Below, piece by piece: positions 35,228-46,132 of a DNA stretch of 64,000 bases (positions are counted from its first letter, which is position 1; each line of letters starts with the position of its first letter). The stretch is from Folioceros fuciformis. Lineage: Eukaryota > Anthocerotophyta > Anthocerotopsida > Anthocerotales. The DNA lies in contig JBNGIO010006303.1 of the NCBI GenBank assembly GCA_049999805.1, positions 304,466-368,465 on the forward strand, given 5' to 3'. Both the position numbers and the translations under genes were made by a program. Below the pieces are notes generated by a model. That model saw only the letters and a program-made list of their open reading frames with translations. It ran no database searches and was not told where the DNA came from.

Positions 35228-36421
35228 CTAGGTAGAACACGGAATATACCTGTTTTTCACAAATCCATGATCGACAGCTGATCGGCTACAGTAGATAGCC
35301 CTGCCGACGATATTTGACAAAGGAAGAGGCCCGAAAGTCCTACTATCAGGAGCATCCTACGCACAGAGGGGGAGAGAGCTGTGAATCAAGGTCACCAAAA
35401 CAGAAAATTCAACACAGTACAGCGTCTATACACAATCAGTATTTGCTCTGTCCAATGTTCTATTCCTAACGACTCGACAACTTCATCATAAACACAAACA
35501 GAAAGCGAATAATCCTTACCGGTACCTTGGGGCCCAATGCTTCGTTGTCACAAAGCACCCAACATTGCCCTGGTTGTATTCTAAAAGGCTCGTCATCGTC
35601 ATCAGTGGAAACCATTTCTGCATCCTCCAGTGCAGCAACACGTCTCACCAGGATTTTCTGTGGATCATTGGGGTCCCTCAACGTTACGACGTCCCCAACG
35701 TAAACAGACCTGCCACAATGCGCCCCTCATTGTAAAAATTGATCATAGATGACCAGAACACTGCCAACACAAGGCGACAGGATAACTAAAGCTGGGCTCT
35801 TGACTATCGAGGCGGCACCATGTCCGGTGTGCATCCATTTTCTCACAAGCAGTATCCGAGAAGCGTCTGCCGTACCTGGGGCTTGGTTTCGGCAAAGAAC
35901 GTATGAGCAGAGTCTCTCCTTGGCTTGAAAATGTAGGCACCATCTCCTCTCCTTTGTACATGGAAATGAAGGTAAGCTTGCCTTGCCACACACGTTTGAA
36001 TCTCTCGAAAAGCTCCTTCTCCGAAATCTGTCCACTCCCATAGCTCTGCCAGTCCACTCCAAGACACACAGCAAAAACTTTCAGACCATAACGCGCCAAC
36101 AAAACCAACACACCAACCTCAGAACCCCCAAAAAGCCCTAATCCTGGAAATGCATCCCACGGCCGAAAGAAGCTGACTTCGCTGGTCCAGCGCTGGCGCT
36201 ACGCCAGAAAGGAATTGCAAGCAGCAAAAGTAGAACCATCCCTCCACACCCGGCCCCGCGCCACTCCCTCACCAGCCAGGCCCAGGCATGAAGCACACCA
36301 ACTTCCCACAACAAGTGCTCAAACAGACAGTTGCCACCACCCATCCGACCTTGAGGCTATGCGCAAGGGATGCCTTGAACTTGGTGAACATGTACCGGGC
36401 CCATGTGCCAGGCGATGCCAT
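35228..36421 (-). CDS. Mitochondrial inner-membrane-peptidase-like protein (S26 signal-peptidase fold)
   Basis: Four exons on the minus strand: 36421-36350, 36045-35876, 35709-35526, 35356-35228, all GT-AG and in phase, 184 residues. It resembles the plant IMP1/IMP2-like S26 peptidase family, whose members cut targeting segments from proteins in the mitochondrial inner membrane. Visible blocks: KGEEMVPTF (motif B position), VYVGDVVTLRDP, ILVRRVAALE, CWVLCDNEAL and DSRTFGPLPLSNIVGRAIY. The expected catalytic Ser before Met in motif B is Glu and the expected Lys (VVKR) is Arg, as I recall also for one plant subfamily. It may therefore be a non-catalytic member. An upstream in-frame extension exists, but 36421 fits the family. 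Confidence 0.82.
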
Positions 36422-37078
36422 GGCTTGCACTCCTGTCGCTAGCCGCCGCTGCTTGGTCTCACAGCCTGCCGGCAGGCTCACATGCCGCGCCGCACTATAC
36501 TCCGCCGCCGCAGCGTTGCCAGTTCTCCCTCAGCTCTTGCCGCCGGCTGCCCACAGCACCGCACCTGCCTGTCCTGCTCTCCTTTGCTCCCGTTACTGCT
36601 TTCATGCCCCGCACGCTAGACTTCAACCTAAGCCCATTCCAACCAGCCGGCGCAGGGCAGTGCAAGACATCCGATGCCGATGAGGATTGTCGCTCAGCGG
36701 GACGCACCCATCGGGATCCGCCCACTCTGCCCGATGCTCGCCCGCTATCTCTTCGCTTCAGGCAGAGTCTGCCGTTGCCTATGACCCATTACGCTTTGCC
36801 ACCGCCTCTACCCGGTAGCCGTGACCGGGGGAATCCCGGGTCCTGGCTTGAATCGTGAATCTTTCCACAGATTCACCATCCTATGAATATAGGACATGTA
36901 CATGTATACAACAGATCATCAAATGTATTCCGATCAATGGCAACTTTGGCTCTGAAATGAAGTGAATATCGTAGAAGAAATGTTTTGTCATTCCCAACAC
37001 GTTGTGAGCCTTGCGTCGCTCGAGTTGGATAGACGTGACCAAGCTTATCCGATTTCGGTCCACGGGGAGTAGGAGACC
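36422..37078. other. Divergent promoter region
   Basis: The spacer separates the minus-strand peptidase-like gene and the plus-strand thylakoid gene, which are transcribed away from each other. It is GC-rich; open frames on both strands lack known content. No clear TATA box was identified. Confidence 0.45.
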
Positions 37079-37961
37079 ATGGCAATGGCGTCTGGCGCGT
37101 CCACGGTGTGGTCCGTGCTAGCTCCTGCCTCGTCTGTGTACCGGCGGAGAACTGATGTTGGCATTTGCGGAGTGCGATGCGGCCCGAGCGGCCATGATGC
37201 TTCTGCTGCCGTCAGATCGATGGCCTCCAAGCCACTCTCCGCGGCTGTGACGGAGCAGGGGGAGTCAGTGGAGGCGAAAGAGAAGGAGAAGCAGGGGGAG
37301 TGGAGCAGACGGCGGGCTTTGGGAGCTGCGCTTCTCACGGGTGCGTCTCTTCACTGTGTCTCTGTTCCAGCCCCGGCTCAGGCGGTTAAGTCGCTTTCTA
37401 TCTCCATTGCTTGCACCTCCAATGTTGTCCGCATTTGCAGACACCAGGACATTGCTTGAAAGCAAAGATGCAGACTCGAGCTCACGGGCCCTAGACTATG
37501 CAGGTTGTGCAGATCAAACTCGTGAACCTCAAGTACAAACCGTGTGACAGGGATGCCGTTGCCCCAGGCTCTTCCCTTTACAAGGCCAAGTGCTTCCGGA
37601 TCTCAGGCGAGACCATAAACCCTACCGGACTTACGGTGTACAACGCCGATGTGTTCGGCTTTGTTTTGGATGCGTACGACGAGCCAGCCCTGCCGAACCG
37701 AGGAAGACTGGCCTCCATCAAGGAGATCCCACCTGTAAGACCACCTCCTAGCATTGCCTCTCTCTTATTGTCAGCATTTCTAAGAACCAGTGATATTATC
37801 CCCGTCTTGCACCGGTGCAGGGTAAGGGCAAGTTCGAAATTGAGATCGTCGTCCCAGCCAGTGAAACTCTACCACTGCAGCTGAAAAATTTTAGGGCAAC
37901 GGGCTTCCTGGGTGAAGTAAACAGGGAGCTGAACCCTTACGAGTACACTGACAACGAGTGA
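37079..37961 (+). CDS. Thylakoid lumen protein of unknown function (Tat-targeted)
   Basis: Exons 37079-37384, 37504-37734 and 37821-37961 give 225 residues. The first 75 or so residues are Ser/Ala/Arg-rich (chloroplast transit peptide), then SRRRALGAALLTGASL and an Ala-x-Ala site (PAQA, about residue 102): a twin-arginine lumen-targeting signal. The mature part (KCFRISGETINPTGLTVYNA; VFGFVLDA; RGRLASIKEIPP; LQLKNFRATGF) matches a conserved green-plant lumenal family without known function. The exon 2 acceptor could be the CAG at 37501-37503 or the next CAG nine bases on, changing three residues. The gene converges with LDH. Confidence 0.78.
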
Positions 37962-38137
37962 GCGTTTATTTGTATTATATAGGAACTGCTGCCCCCATTG
38001 ACAACATCAGTAAGTTGCTGCAATGGGAACCTCGTCTCCATAGTCTCTTTTCTGTAGTGTTATTGTACTTACGACAAATACATAGGGTGTGAGATGGACA
38101 ACCTTGGCAGCTCTGCCTAGACGTGGCATTGTGTTCT

Positions 38138-39628
38138 TCAGATATCCAGCGTCGACTGTACTTCCCACAAAGCCTTGGCTGACCGCCGGAGCTGGTCAGT
38201 CTCCTCGTCGTCCAGGATGGCGTTCACAACGCTCAAGATGCCGGCGCGGCCGAGCTGCGCTGGCAGGCTAAGATAGACTTCCTCTTCGATACCGTGAAAA
38301 CCCTTGGCGAGGACGGAAACGGGATGAATTCTTCTGTGGTTCCTCAGCAGGCTCTTGGTGAGACTTGCAACGGAGTAGCCGATAGCCCAGGAAGTGTAGC
38401 CCTTGAGCTTGATCACCTGATAGGCGCCATCCACCACCGTCTGCCGGATGGCCTTTAGATCCTCCTTATCGACATCCACACCGCGCTTTCGCAGAAACTC
38501 CAGGACGGGAATTCCTCCCACGCTCATACTGGACCAAAGAGCGACGGAGCTGTCCCCGTGCTCCCCAACGATGTAAGCGTGCACGTTCTGCGCATTCACA
38601 TCCAGCTGATTCGCGATGACGAATTTGAACCGAGACGAATCCAAGTTAGTGCCACTCCCTATCACCCGATTGGGCGGTAGCCCGGAGAGCTTCCACGAAA
38701 CGTAGGTAAGGATGTCCACGGGGTTGGAGACGATGAGCAGCGTGGTGTTGGGACTGTGTTGCACCAACTTCGGGATGATGGCCTTGAAGAGCGAAACGTT
38801 GCGCTCCACTAGGGACAGGCGAGTCTCGCCCTCCCGCTGCCGGGCTCCCGCCGTGACAATGCAGATGTCCGATCCCGCCGACACCGCATAGTCAGTGTCC
38901 GCCGAAATGGTGACTCTCGGCAGAAAGGCAGCCGCGTGTTGAAGATCTAGCATCTCCCCACGGAGCTTGTCCGCCTGCACGTCCACCAGGGCCAGCTCGT
39001 CCGCGAGATCCTGCGTTAAAATCGTCTGCGCGCACGCCATCCCGACGTTGCCGACTCCCACCACCGTCACCTTGTAGCTCTTCTCCGACGGCAGGTGCGA
39101 CACGGTGCCCCCCGGCAGGGGCAAAAACAGCGACTCCATCACCTGCCGCGACGCGTGTTGCAGACCGGGAGCGGATGCCTCTGAGGAAGCCACGGCTTCA
39201 GGGACTACACTAGCACGCCCTGGATCCCCCGCTCTCCCCTCCACTATTGCCGATCCCGACCTCAACCCCAGCCCCATCCGCAGGACCTTGGACATTATCC
39301 ATGACGGACTCAGTCTGCGAACGCCCCGATCTGACACGCATCCTAGTCCCCGGCACGTCCTCCGTCCCTCCACCTGGAATGTTACGGCTGCCACCTGTGC
39401 CGCCAACTGGCAAGGGCTCCTGACCCTTGCCGCAACCCCTTGTACACATGCCATAGCTGATACCTTCCGTTCCCTTGCTGTGCAAAGCGCATTGCACGAC
39501 CCTGACTCTGTGCGATAGAAGTACAGCCCGGGCGAGGAGAACGAAGGCGACTCAAGGACCAAGTGGCGATGCATGCATTCCTCCATCGCGCCCGCTGCAC
39601 CTCGCTGTTCCTGTCTATTCCTGTACAA
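38138..39628 (-). CDS. L-lactate dehydrogenase, possibly with an N-terminal targeting extension
   Basis: LDH interconverts pyruvate and L-lactate with NADH, important under low oxygen. The single open frame encodes 496 residues. The core begins at M164 (39139) and is very close to plant LDH: NAD fold VVGVGNVGMACAQTIL, LDLQHAAAFLPRV, the substrate-specificity loop GARQREGETR with the Gln typical of lactate rather than malate enzymes, catalytic His in VGEHGDSS, and KGYTSWAIGYSVASL. A start at 39139 gives a protein of the usual length (332 residues here). The frame stays open for 163 codons further upstream, with ATGs at 39454 and 39586 and Arg/Ala/Ser-rich sequence resembling a transit peptide. 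The true start is undecided. Confidence 0.93.
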   Translation of the reverse strand: MYRNRQEQRGAAGAMEECMHRHLVLESPSFSSPGLYFYRTESGSCNALCTARERKVSAMACVQGVAARVRSPCQLAAQVAAVTFQVEGRRTCRGLGCVSDRGVRRLSPSWIMSKVLRMGLGLRSGSAIVEGRAGDPGRASVVPEAVASSEASAPGLQHASRQVMESLFLPLPGGTVSHLPSEKSYKVTVVGVGNVGMACAQTILTQDLADELALVDVQADKLRGEMLDLQHAAAFLPRVTISADTDYAVSAGSDICIVTAGARQREGETRLSLVERNVSLFKAIIPKLVQHSPNTTLLIVSNPVDILTYVSWKLSGLPPNRVIGSGTNLDSSRFKFVIANQLDVNAQNVHAYIVGEHGDSSVALWSSMSVGGIPVLEFLRKRGVDVDKEDLKAIRQTVVDGAYQVIKLKGYTSWAIGYSVASLTKSLLRNHRRIHPVSVLAKGFHGIEEEVYLSLPAQLGRAGILSVVNAILDDEETDQLRRSAKALWEVQSTLDI

Positions 39629-40104
39629 CGAAGTTCAGACATGCCTACAGCGTGCGCAACAGTCAACAAATGCCTTCCGGACTCGCGAATTCAATTAAGA
39701 AATGGTTAGACCCTAGGAATTCAAGTACGTATATGAATTAAAGTAAGTACCTACTACACGTATGTACAATATGTATGGTATGTAGCAGTGCATGCTTTTG
39801 TTTCCTTGTGTGCAACAGCTGTGGCTCTTAGTAAGACCGACCTGGATGGTTTGAAACATTAGTATCGACAAGGGACGGGCAGCCGCCTGTGTTGACTTTG
39901 CCCTCTCTCATAGCAGAGTGCCGCCAAGTGGACCACTCCACCTTCAAGATGGTAGCTGCTCGTGCCAGGATTGCGGCATCAGCAAATGAATTTTTGCAGA
40001 TGCCACCAGCCTGCCCTTGATTATGGGCTGTTAAACAGTGTCGGTGGACGTGAAGATCTCGGACAGGGTTGGTGCAATTGGGCCAAGGTGGCGTCTGATC
40101 GGGC
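39629..40104. promoter_or_regulatory. Divergent promoter region between LDH and VPS18
   Basis: Head-to-head genes, 476 bp between the longest LDH frame and the VPS18 start (965 bp if LDH starts at 39139). AT-rich around 39660-39800. No conserved element was identified by eye. Confidence 0.45.
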
Positions 40105-43100
40105 ATGATGCTGGATGAATGGGCGCAGTCCACGGCGTCTGCCGGAGGAGCTCCTTCCCTTGTTGCATATCAGGTGTTGGGCGCTGCTTGTCTGGTGGTG
40201 CTGGGTTTTTCGTTGACAGGAGGGAAGACGGAAGGGACGACTTGGAATTGGGAGAAAGGTGTGTGTTTTTTTTGTCTCATGTGAAATAAAATTTTTGTTC
40301 CCAGGTTGACCAGCTTGGAGTTGCTGAAAGCACCTCCAAGAGCTCCGAGGTTCCAATCTGCACCGTGGAGTTGTTGGATCCCAATGCTGCCAAAGGGCAC
40401 GGGCTCATTACCTCGGTCGCGGCTGGGAACAATGTGGTTCTGGTGGGCACCAACAAAGGGTGGATAGTTCGACATGATTTCACGGAAGGCAGTTGTATAG
40501 GTCAGTCTGGAGGGTATTTCTTTTGGCGTCGTGCGAGCTTCGCATTTTTCAAAACCTTTCTCAGGAGCTTTACTTTGTTTGGTGATGGCTTTTCTTACTT
40601 GCAGATCTTGACTTGAATACAAGCCGGGGTTCTGGTCAACCCATCCACAGAGTTTTCGTCGACCCCGGAGGCAGGCACTCTCTTGCCACTCACTTGAACA
40701 GCGCGGCAGCAGAAACATACTACATCCACGCCAGATGGAAAAAGCCCCGGGCTTTGAGCAAACTGAAGGGCGTGGTTGTGAATGCTGTTGCTTGGAATCG
40801 GCAACAGATCACCGATGGTGAGCTTCGTTTGCTGGGATCTGTTCTTTTTTTGAAGGAGTTGTACCCTGCTTGTTCTCAAGTGTCACTGCCTTACAGCGTC
40901 AACAAGGGAGGTGGTAATTGGAACAAGCGGGGGGCACCTATATGAGACATGGGTTGATGAGAAGGACAAGAAAGAAAAGTACCTCAAGCTTTTGTTCGAG
41001 CTCAATGAAAGGAAGGAACCATTCGTTGGGGTGCAGGCAAGAATTTCAATTCCGATTGCTGACTTTGAGATGAGCAGCATAGCTTTGCTGTATCCAAGCG
41101 CTCATCTCTTCTGGACTTCCAGATGGAAACAGTGGGCACAGGTTCCAACATTCGATATTTCGTGATGGCTGCAACCATGACGCGCTTGTACGTTTTTGTC
41201 GGCACTGGATCTCTAGAGGTTAGTTTTCCAGTTTCAAAGTCATCTGTGTCATAAAACGCTACACCAAAGGAAGTCAGTCCTGGGCTGCTGCTGCCCCCGT
41301 GGTGGCTCTGGAGCAGCCTAGCTAGAATTACGTCTGTACATGATATCACTTTAAGAGTGTTGGTAACTATCTACAGTCTCAAGCGACTTGAATGATTTCA
41401 AGAGGACGTGTTCCAATCACTTGCATGGCAGGCAGTCTTTCCTGCATATGCTGACCAGGCAGCGCGCTTCACAGAGTTTCCTGGAGAGATTCCCAATAGG
41501 TAATCAATGTCTACTGAAGCAGTGTCCCATTGGCTGCCTTAATCGATCTAACTTCAGAGTCCTACCCTTATAAGTTCTGATCTGCGCCAAAAATCTTTGG
41601 AGCTTAAGTCAGTGGGGCTTCAGTCCATGTCTGCACTGTTCAACAGGCCAGCATGTTGTGTTGCAGTGAATTATACTTCTTCGGCAAGCAGCGTAGGTCA
41701 GAGAGATTCGCATGGCTAGCCGGCCCAGGCATCTACCATGGTCACCTGAATTTGGGTACTCGACAAAGGTATGCATCTGTTGCCACAAGGTTTAGGATTC
41801 AGGTGGAAGGTGAATGATTCGGTTCTCTCCTGACATGACAAGCAGCTAGTTGCCACTATGTGAGTCGGCCTGATCCTACGTTTATCACAGTGACGCCACC
41901 CATGTAGAAGATACCTATGTGGAAAACAAATGGCTAATAAGCTATGCTAAATTAGCGGATGGAACTGAAAGCATCCCAAAGTCGATGGCACTCACAAACT
42001 ACCATTTCCTCCTCCTGTTTGATAAGAAGCTCAAGGTACTGACTGTTTGTTTTTTGTGTTGAAAAAGCCTTGCCTTTTCGTGCTTCATTCTGACAAGTTT
42101 GTTCAACCGACTGGAAAGATCAGGTTGTGAACACTGTAAACGAAAAAGTCATCCAGGAGGAGAGATTTGATGAGCTGCAGGAGATGAGCCCGGTTGGCAT
42201 GCTTGGTCTTGCTTCTGATACTGCTGCAGGAACTTTTTATGGATTCAATGAAAGCTCCATATTTGAGGTATAAAGTTGGGTTGGAGGCTTGGAAACTGTT
42301 TCCAACATCTACAATCCACAGCTCCTCATGAGTTTGCTGTGGGATCTTCCAGATTGCTGTCCATGATGAAGGACGAGACATGTGGCAAGTTTATCTTAGT
42401 ATGAAGGAATATGCATTAGCTCTGGAACACTGCCGGGATTCGTTTCAGAAAGACAGAGTATTTGCAGCACAGGTGTGTACTGATTGACTCCACATACGTC
42501 GTACATTTTTCATTGATCAGTCTGAAAGGAAATGATCTCTTGTTTGACGCAGGCAGATGCTGCTTTTCTTGAAAAAGATTATCTGCGAGCTGCATCCTTT
42601 TATGCAAAGGTATGACGTGTTGAGTTCATGTCTTCTGAAGAACCTGGATGGTTTTCATACTTTAACTGGAATCTTCTCCTCTGGACAGACTAGTAGTACA
42701 GCGTCATTTGAGGAGTTGGCTCTCAAGTTCATCTCTGTTGATGAGCCGGTGAGTCAGTATTGATCATTTCAGGTGCTATACAACACATCCTGGACATTTG
42801 TCTCAGATCTTATTTCTTGACAGGATGCTTTAAGGACTTTCTTGCTGCGTCGCCTAGATCGTCTTGGGAAAGAAGAGCGCTCTCAAATCACCATGATTTC
42901 TACTTGGATTGTGGAGCTTTACCTGGACAAGGTTGGCTGTCTGTCAGAATACTCAGCTGCCAGTGGCCTTGCTTACATTGAATTTTCAGTTGTCGGTATC
43001 TTTTGTGGTCGAGCAGATAAACCGACTTCTATTTGATGAGGAGGAACTAAAAGATGGAGGCGCGAATGATGGTCGCCAGGAGAGACCAGAGTACACAAGC

Positions 43101-45852
43101 ACATTGAAGGAATTTCGTGCCTTTCTGAGTGATTGCAAAGATGTTTTAGATGAAGCCACCACTATGAAGCTGTTAGGCAGGTACGCTTACTGAAGATCCT
43201 AGTTTTTGAAGACCTTGTGCAAATGAGGGTCAGACTGTTCTCTAGTTGGATGTCCTGAGTATGGCCAGTTGACTGCATGCTTTGTGAATTGTCTGCAGCT
43301 ATGGTAGAACAGAGGAAGCTGTGTATTTCGCAAGTTTGAAGGAGCAGCATGAAGTTGTTGTCCGACATTATGTTCAGGTTGTGTTCTGTGACGTTCCCAT
43401 GCTGCTGTAGACAATCTTTGGAAGAAAACCCAAGTTGTATAAAGCAGATCTATTTATATCAATTATAAACGAGGCATGGTTGTGTGTATCAAGCAGCAAC
43501 GAGATGCTAAACGTGCATTGGCTGTTCTCCGAAAACCGAATGTTTCTACAGAACTGATGGTATGGCATCACTGGTCATTTTGGTGTCAGCAGTGTTACCT
43601 GGATTATGACCCACTTTCATAACAGATAGCTTGAAGAACTGTGGCGCAAGTAGCTCTGAAACCTGTTCTGATGATTGCAGTACAAGTTTTCTCCAGCATT
43701 GATAATGTTGAATGCCTATGAAACTGTGGAGTCTTGGATGTCTGGCACAAACTTAAACGTGCGGCGCCTTATTCCTGCTCTGATGCGCTACTCAAGTGAA
43801 CCACGCCCATTGTGAGCATCTCTTGTTCATTGGCTAGCTCTTACTCTCCGCAGTTCAGTTGTGTCTTGCTTGCTTCCACCAACGAATCCATAAGTGGATC
43901 CTAAGCTTGTTATGGATGCAGGAATCAGGCGAATGAAGCTATCAAATTTCTTGAGTATTGCATTCAACGGCAACACAATGAAGATAGTGCTGTCCACAAC
44001 CTTCTCCTCTCGCTTTATGCTAAACAGGTCCGTGTACTCCATATCTTAAATCTCACATTTTTATTCTTCCTCTGTCTAATTGGCTTCAGCAGTCTCATTG
44101 GCATGTCGATCTTTTAGTTTGCTATAACTATCGAGCTCTTATGAATAGGAGGACGAAATCTCACTGCTTCGATTCTTGGAGTCCAAATATGGGAGAGGGA
44201 GGCCTGGACGGCCAGAGATTTTCTATGACCCAAAATATGCCCTCCGCTTGTGTTTGGAGGAAAAGCGGATGCAAGCCTGTGTCTACATCTACAGTATGAT
44301 GGGCATGCATGAAGAAGCTGTCGCTCTAGCGTTGCAGGTTCACAACACTCATATTTCTGTGTCCGCTTGTGTTAAGTGTCAGATTGGTTACCCTTGCTCT
44401 AGTAATGCATTTATGGCTGTATGGAAGATGGTGCCACAGATGAAGTACACTCACAACTTGGTATATGTGCGGTATAGGTGGATTTGGATCTTGCGAAGGG
44501 CGAAGTAAAGAAAATTGAGGATGATGAAGAGCTTCAAAAGAAGCTGTGGTTGATGGTAGCAAAGTATGTCGTTGAACAGGAGAAGGGAGTTAAGCAGGAG
44601 AACATAAGAAAGGTCATAGCTTTTCTCAGTGAAACCGATGGTTTGCTGAAGATTGAAGACATCCTTCCTTTCTTTCCAGACTTTTCCTTCATAGACGACT
44701 TCAAGGTAATGATTTGGGATTGGAACTAATTCAGGCGATACATAGGGAACGGGATGTATGTTCACCCACTCATCCACCCAATATTCTGTGGATGTATAAC
44801 TGTGTGCTGAAGAAAATGCGTGATTACTGTCAATTCAACGGCTGTGCACACAAAGAAAAACGGGTGGGGTCTGAGTTTATTACCTTCGCTGGAATCTCTC
44901 TTATGTCCCTGGGCACCGCTGTTTTCAGGAAGCTATCTGTGCATCTTTGGAGGACTACAATCGGCAAATCGAGGAGTTGAAGATGGAAATGAACGATGCA
45001 ACTCGGGGTGCAGATAATATTAGACAAGATATTAGTGCTCTTTCACTGCGATATGCAATTGTCAACCGTGACGAGGAATGCGGAGTAAGTTGTTTTACAG
45101 CTTTAGGTTTACCCAACCTGTTGATCCCCATGCTCCGGCCATGGGGTCATTCGATGTCTTACCGGTCTGGCTTCATGTGACAGGTCTGTGGAAGACAAGT
45201 TCTAGCAAGGGGAGGTTTCCAAGGTGTAGCTGGATCTGTGAGGACATACGATTCTGTTATGGCACCATTCTATGTGTTCCCTTGTGAGCACGCCTTTCAT
45301 GCACCTTGTCTCATAGACCATGTTATGAAGCATACAGACAAAAGCGAGGTGAGCTGTGCTTAGTGAGTATTTATGTTGTTATCAGGGAAGACTTTGCGGG
45401 CCTTGTGACTTGATCGTGAGCGATTTTCCCTTTCCTTTTCAGAGGGATAGGATAAATGAACTACACCAGAAACTAGCAGCTGTTCCGAGTGATGGCCCTG
45501 CAAAGAAACTTCTAGCAAAGAGCAGGGAGGAAGACGAATCAGTGAAGGGCCGGACAGTCCCTTCCGATCAGGTAATCCATCTAATACTAAGTCTGACTGG
45601 AGCTGGTTATCTGCCTGTGAAACTGAGGATCAAGCACCTACTCACACTGTATGTCCCATTTTGATGCCCAATAAGTTGTGGCTGGTTGTGCAGATCGTTG
45701 CTCAGCTTGACGATGCTGTTGCTGGAGAATGTCCGTTCTGTGGGGAGCTTATGATCCATCAGATCTCAAAGTCTTTTATATCTTCAGACGAAGCAGACGA
45801 GGTTGCCAGCTGGGATCTGGCTTTTGGTAATGTACGGAAGGGCTTTTCCTAA
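40105..45852 (+). CDS. VPS18: Vacuolar protein sorting-associated protein 18 (VPS18)
   Basis: VPS18 is a core subunit of the CORVET/HOPS tethering complexes for fusion at late endosome and vacuole. I resolve 24 exons in phase (1028 residues): 40105-40173, 40305-40500, 40605-40817, 40897-41036, 41123-41218, 41432-41499, 41667-41768, 41891-42035, 42124-42267, 42353-42472, 42553-42609, 42689-42748, 42824-42931, 43017-43180, 43299-43377, 43497-43559, 43681-43811, 43922-44027, 44149-44337, 44478-44705, 44929-45084, 45184-45348, 45443-45571, 45694-45852. The N-terminal beta-propeller (Pep3/Vps18 domain; KGWIVRHDF, VNAVAWNRQQITD) is followed by alpha-solenoid repeats and a C-terminal RING-H2 (CGVC; CEHAFHAPC; CPFC). 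Intron 4 is GC-AG. The first exon is inferred from phase only and is the least certain. Confidence 0.93.
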
Positions 45853-46132
45853 TTGAGTGAAAACATGTCAGGATGCTTTTCGTAATCGAGTGAGAATATC
45901 TCAATATGTTTTGTACAACGTCTCCAACCGGCTCAATCGCTACCTTGCTCACATTCCTGCCCGAATTTTTCAGCAGGCTGAATATTTACATCAGTGCTCT
46001 AGATGATGAAATGCTTTTCGGTTGTGACAGAGCATTTCTTTTCGTCTAACTGGCGTTAAGTGGGAGTCTATTTGTTCTCTTCACCAATGAGCCCTCCGGA
46101 CAGCTGCTTCAGGCTCTTGTAACCCGAACGGA

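Noticed and set aside
36288-36858. Plus-strand frames of 131 and 151 codons
   Set aside because: They overlap the first exon of the minus-strand peptidase-like gene and its upstream region and show no domain.
37341-37547. Alternative exon reading DTRTLLESKDADSSSR in the thylakoid gene
   Set aside because: It can be spliced to exon 1 with a GT donor at 37340, but its frame then disagrees with the well-supported exon 2; the GTTAAG donor at 37385 keeps the frame and the Ala-x-Ala site.
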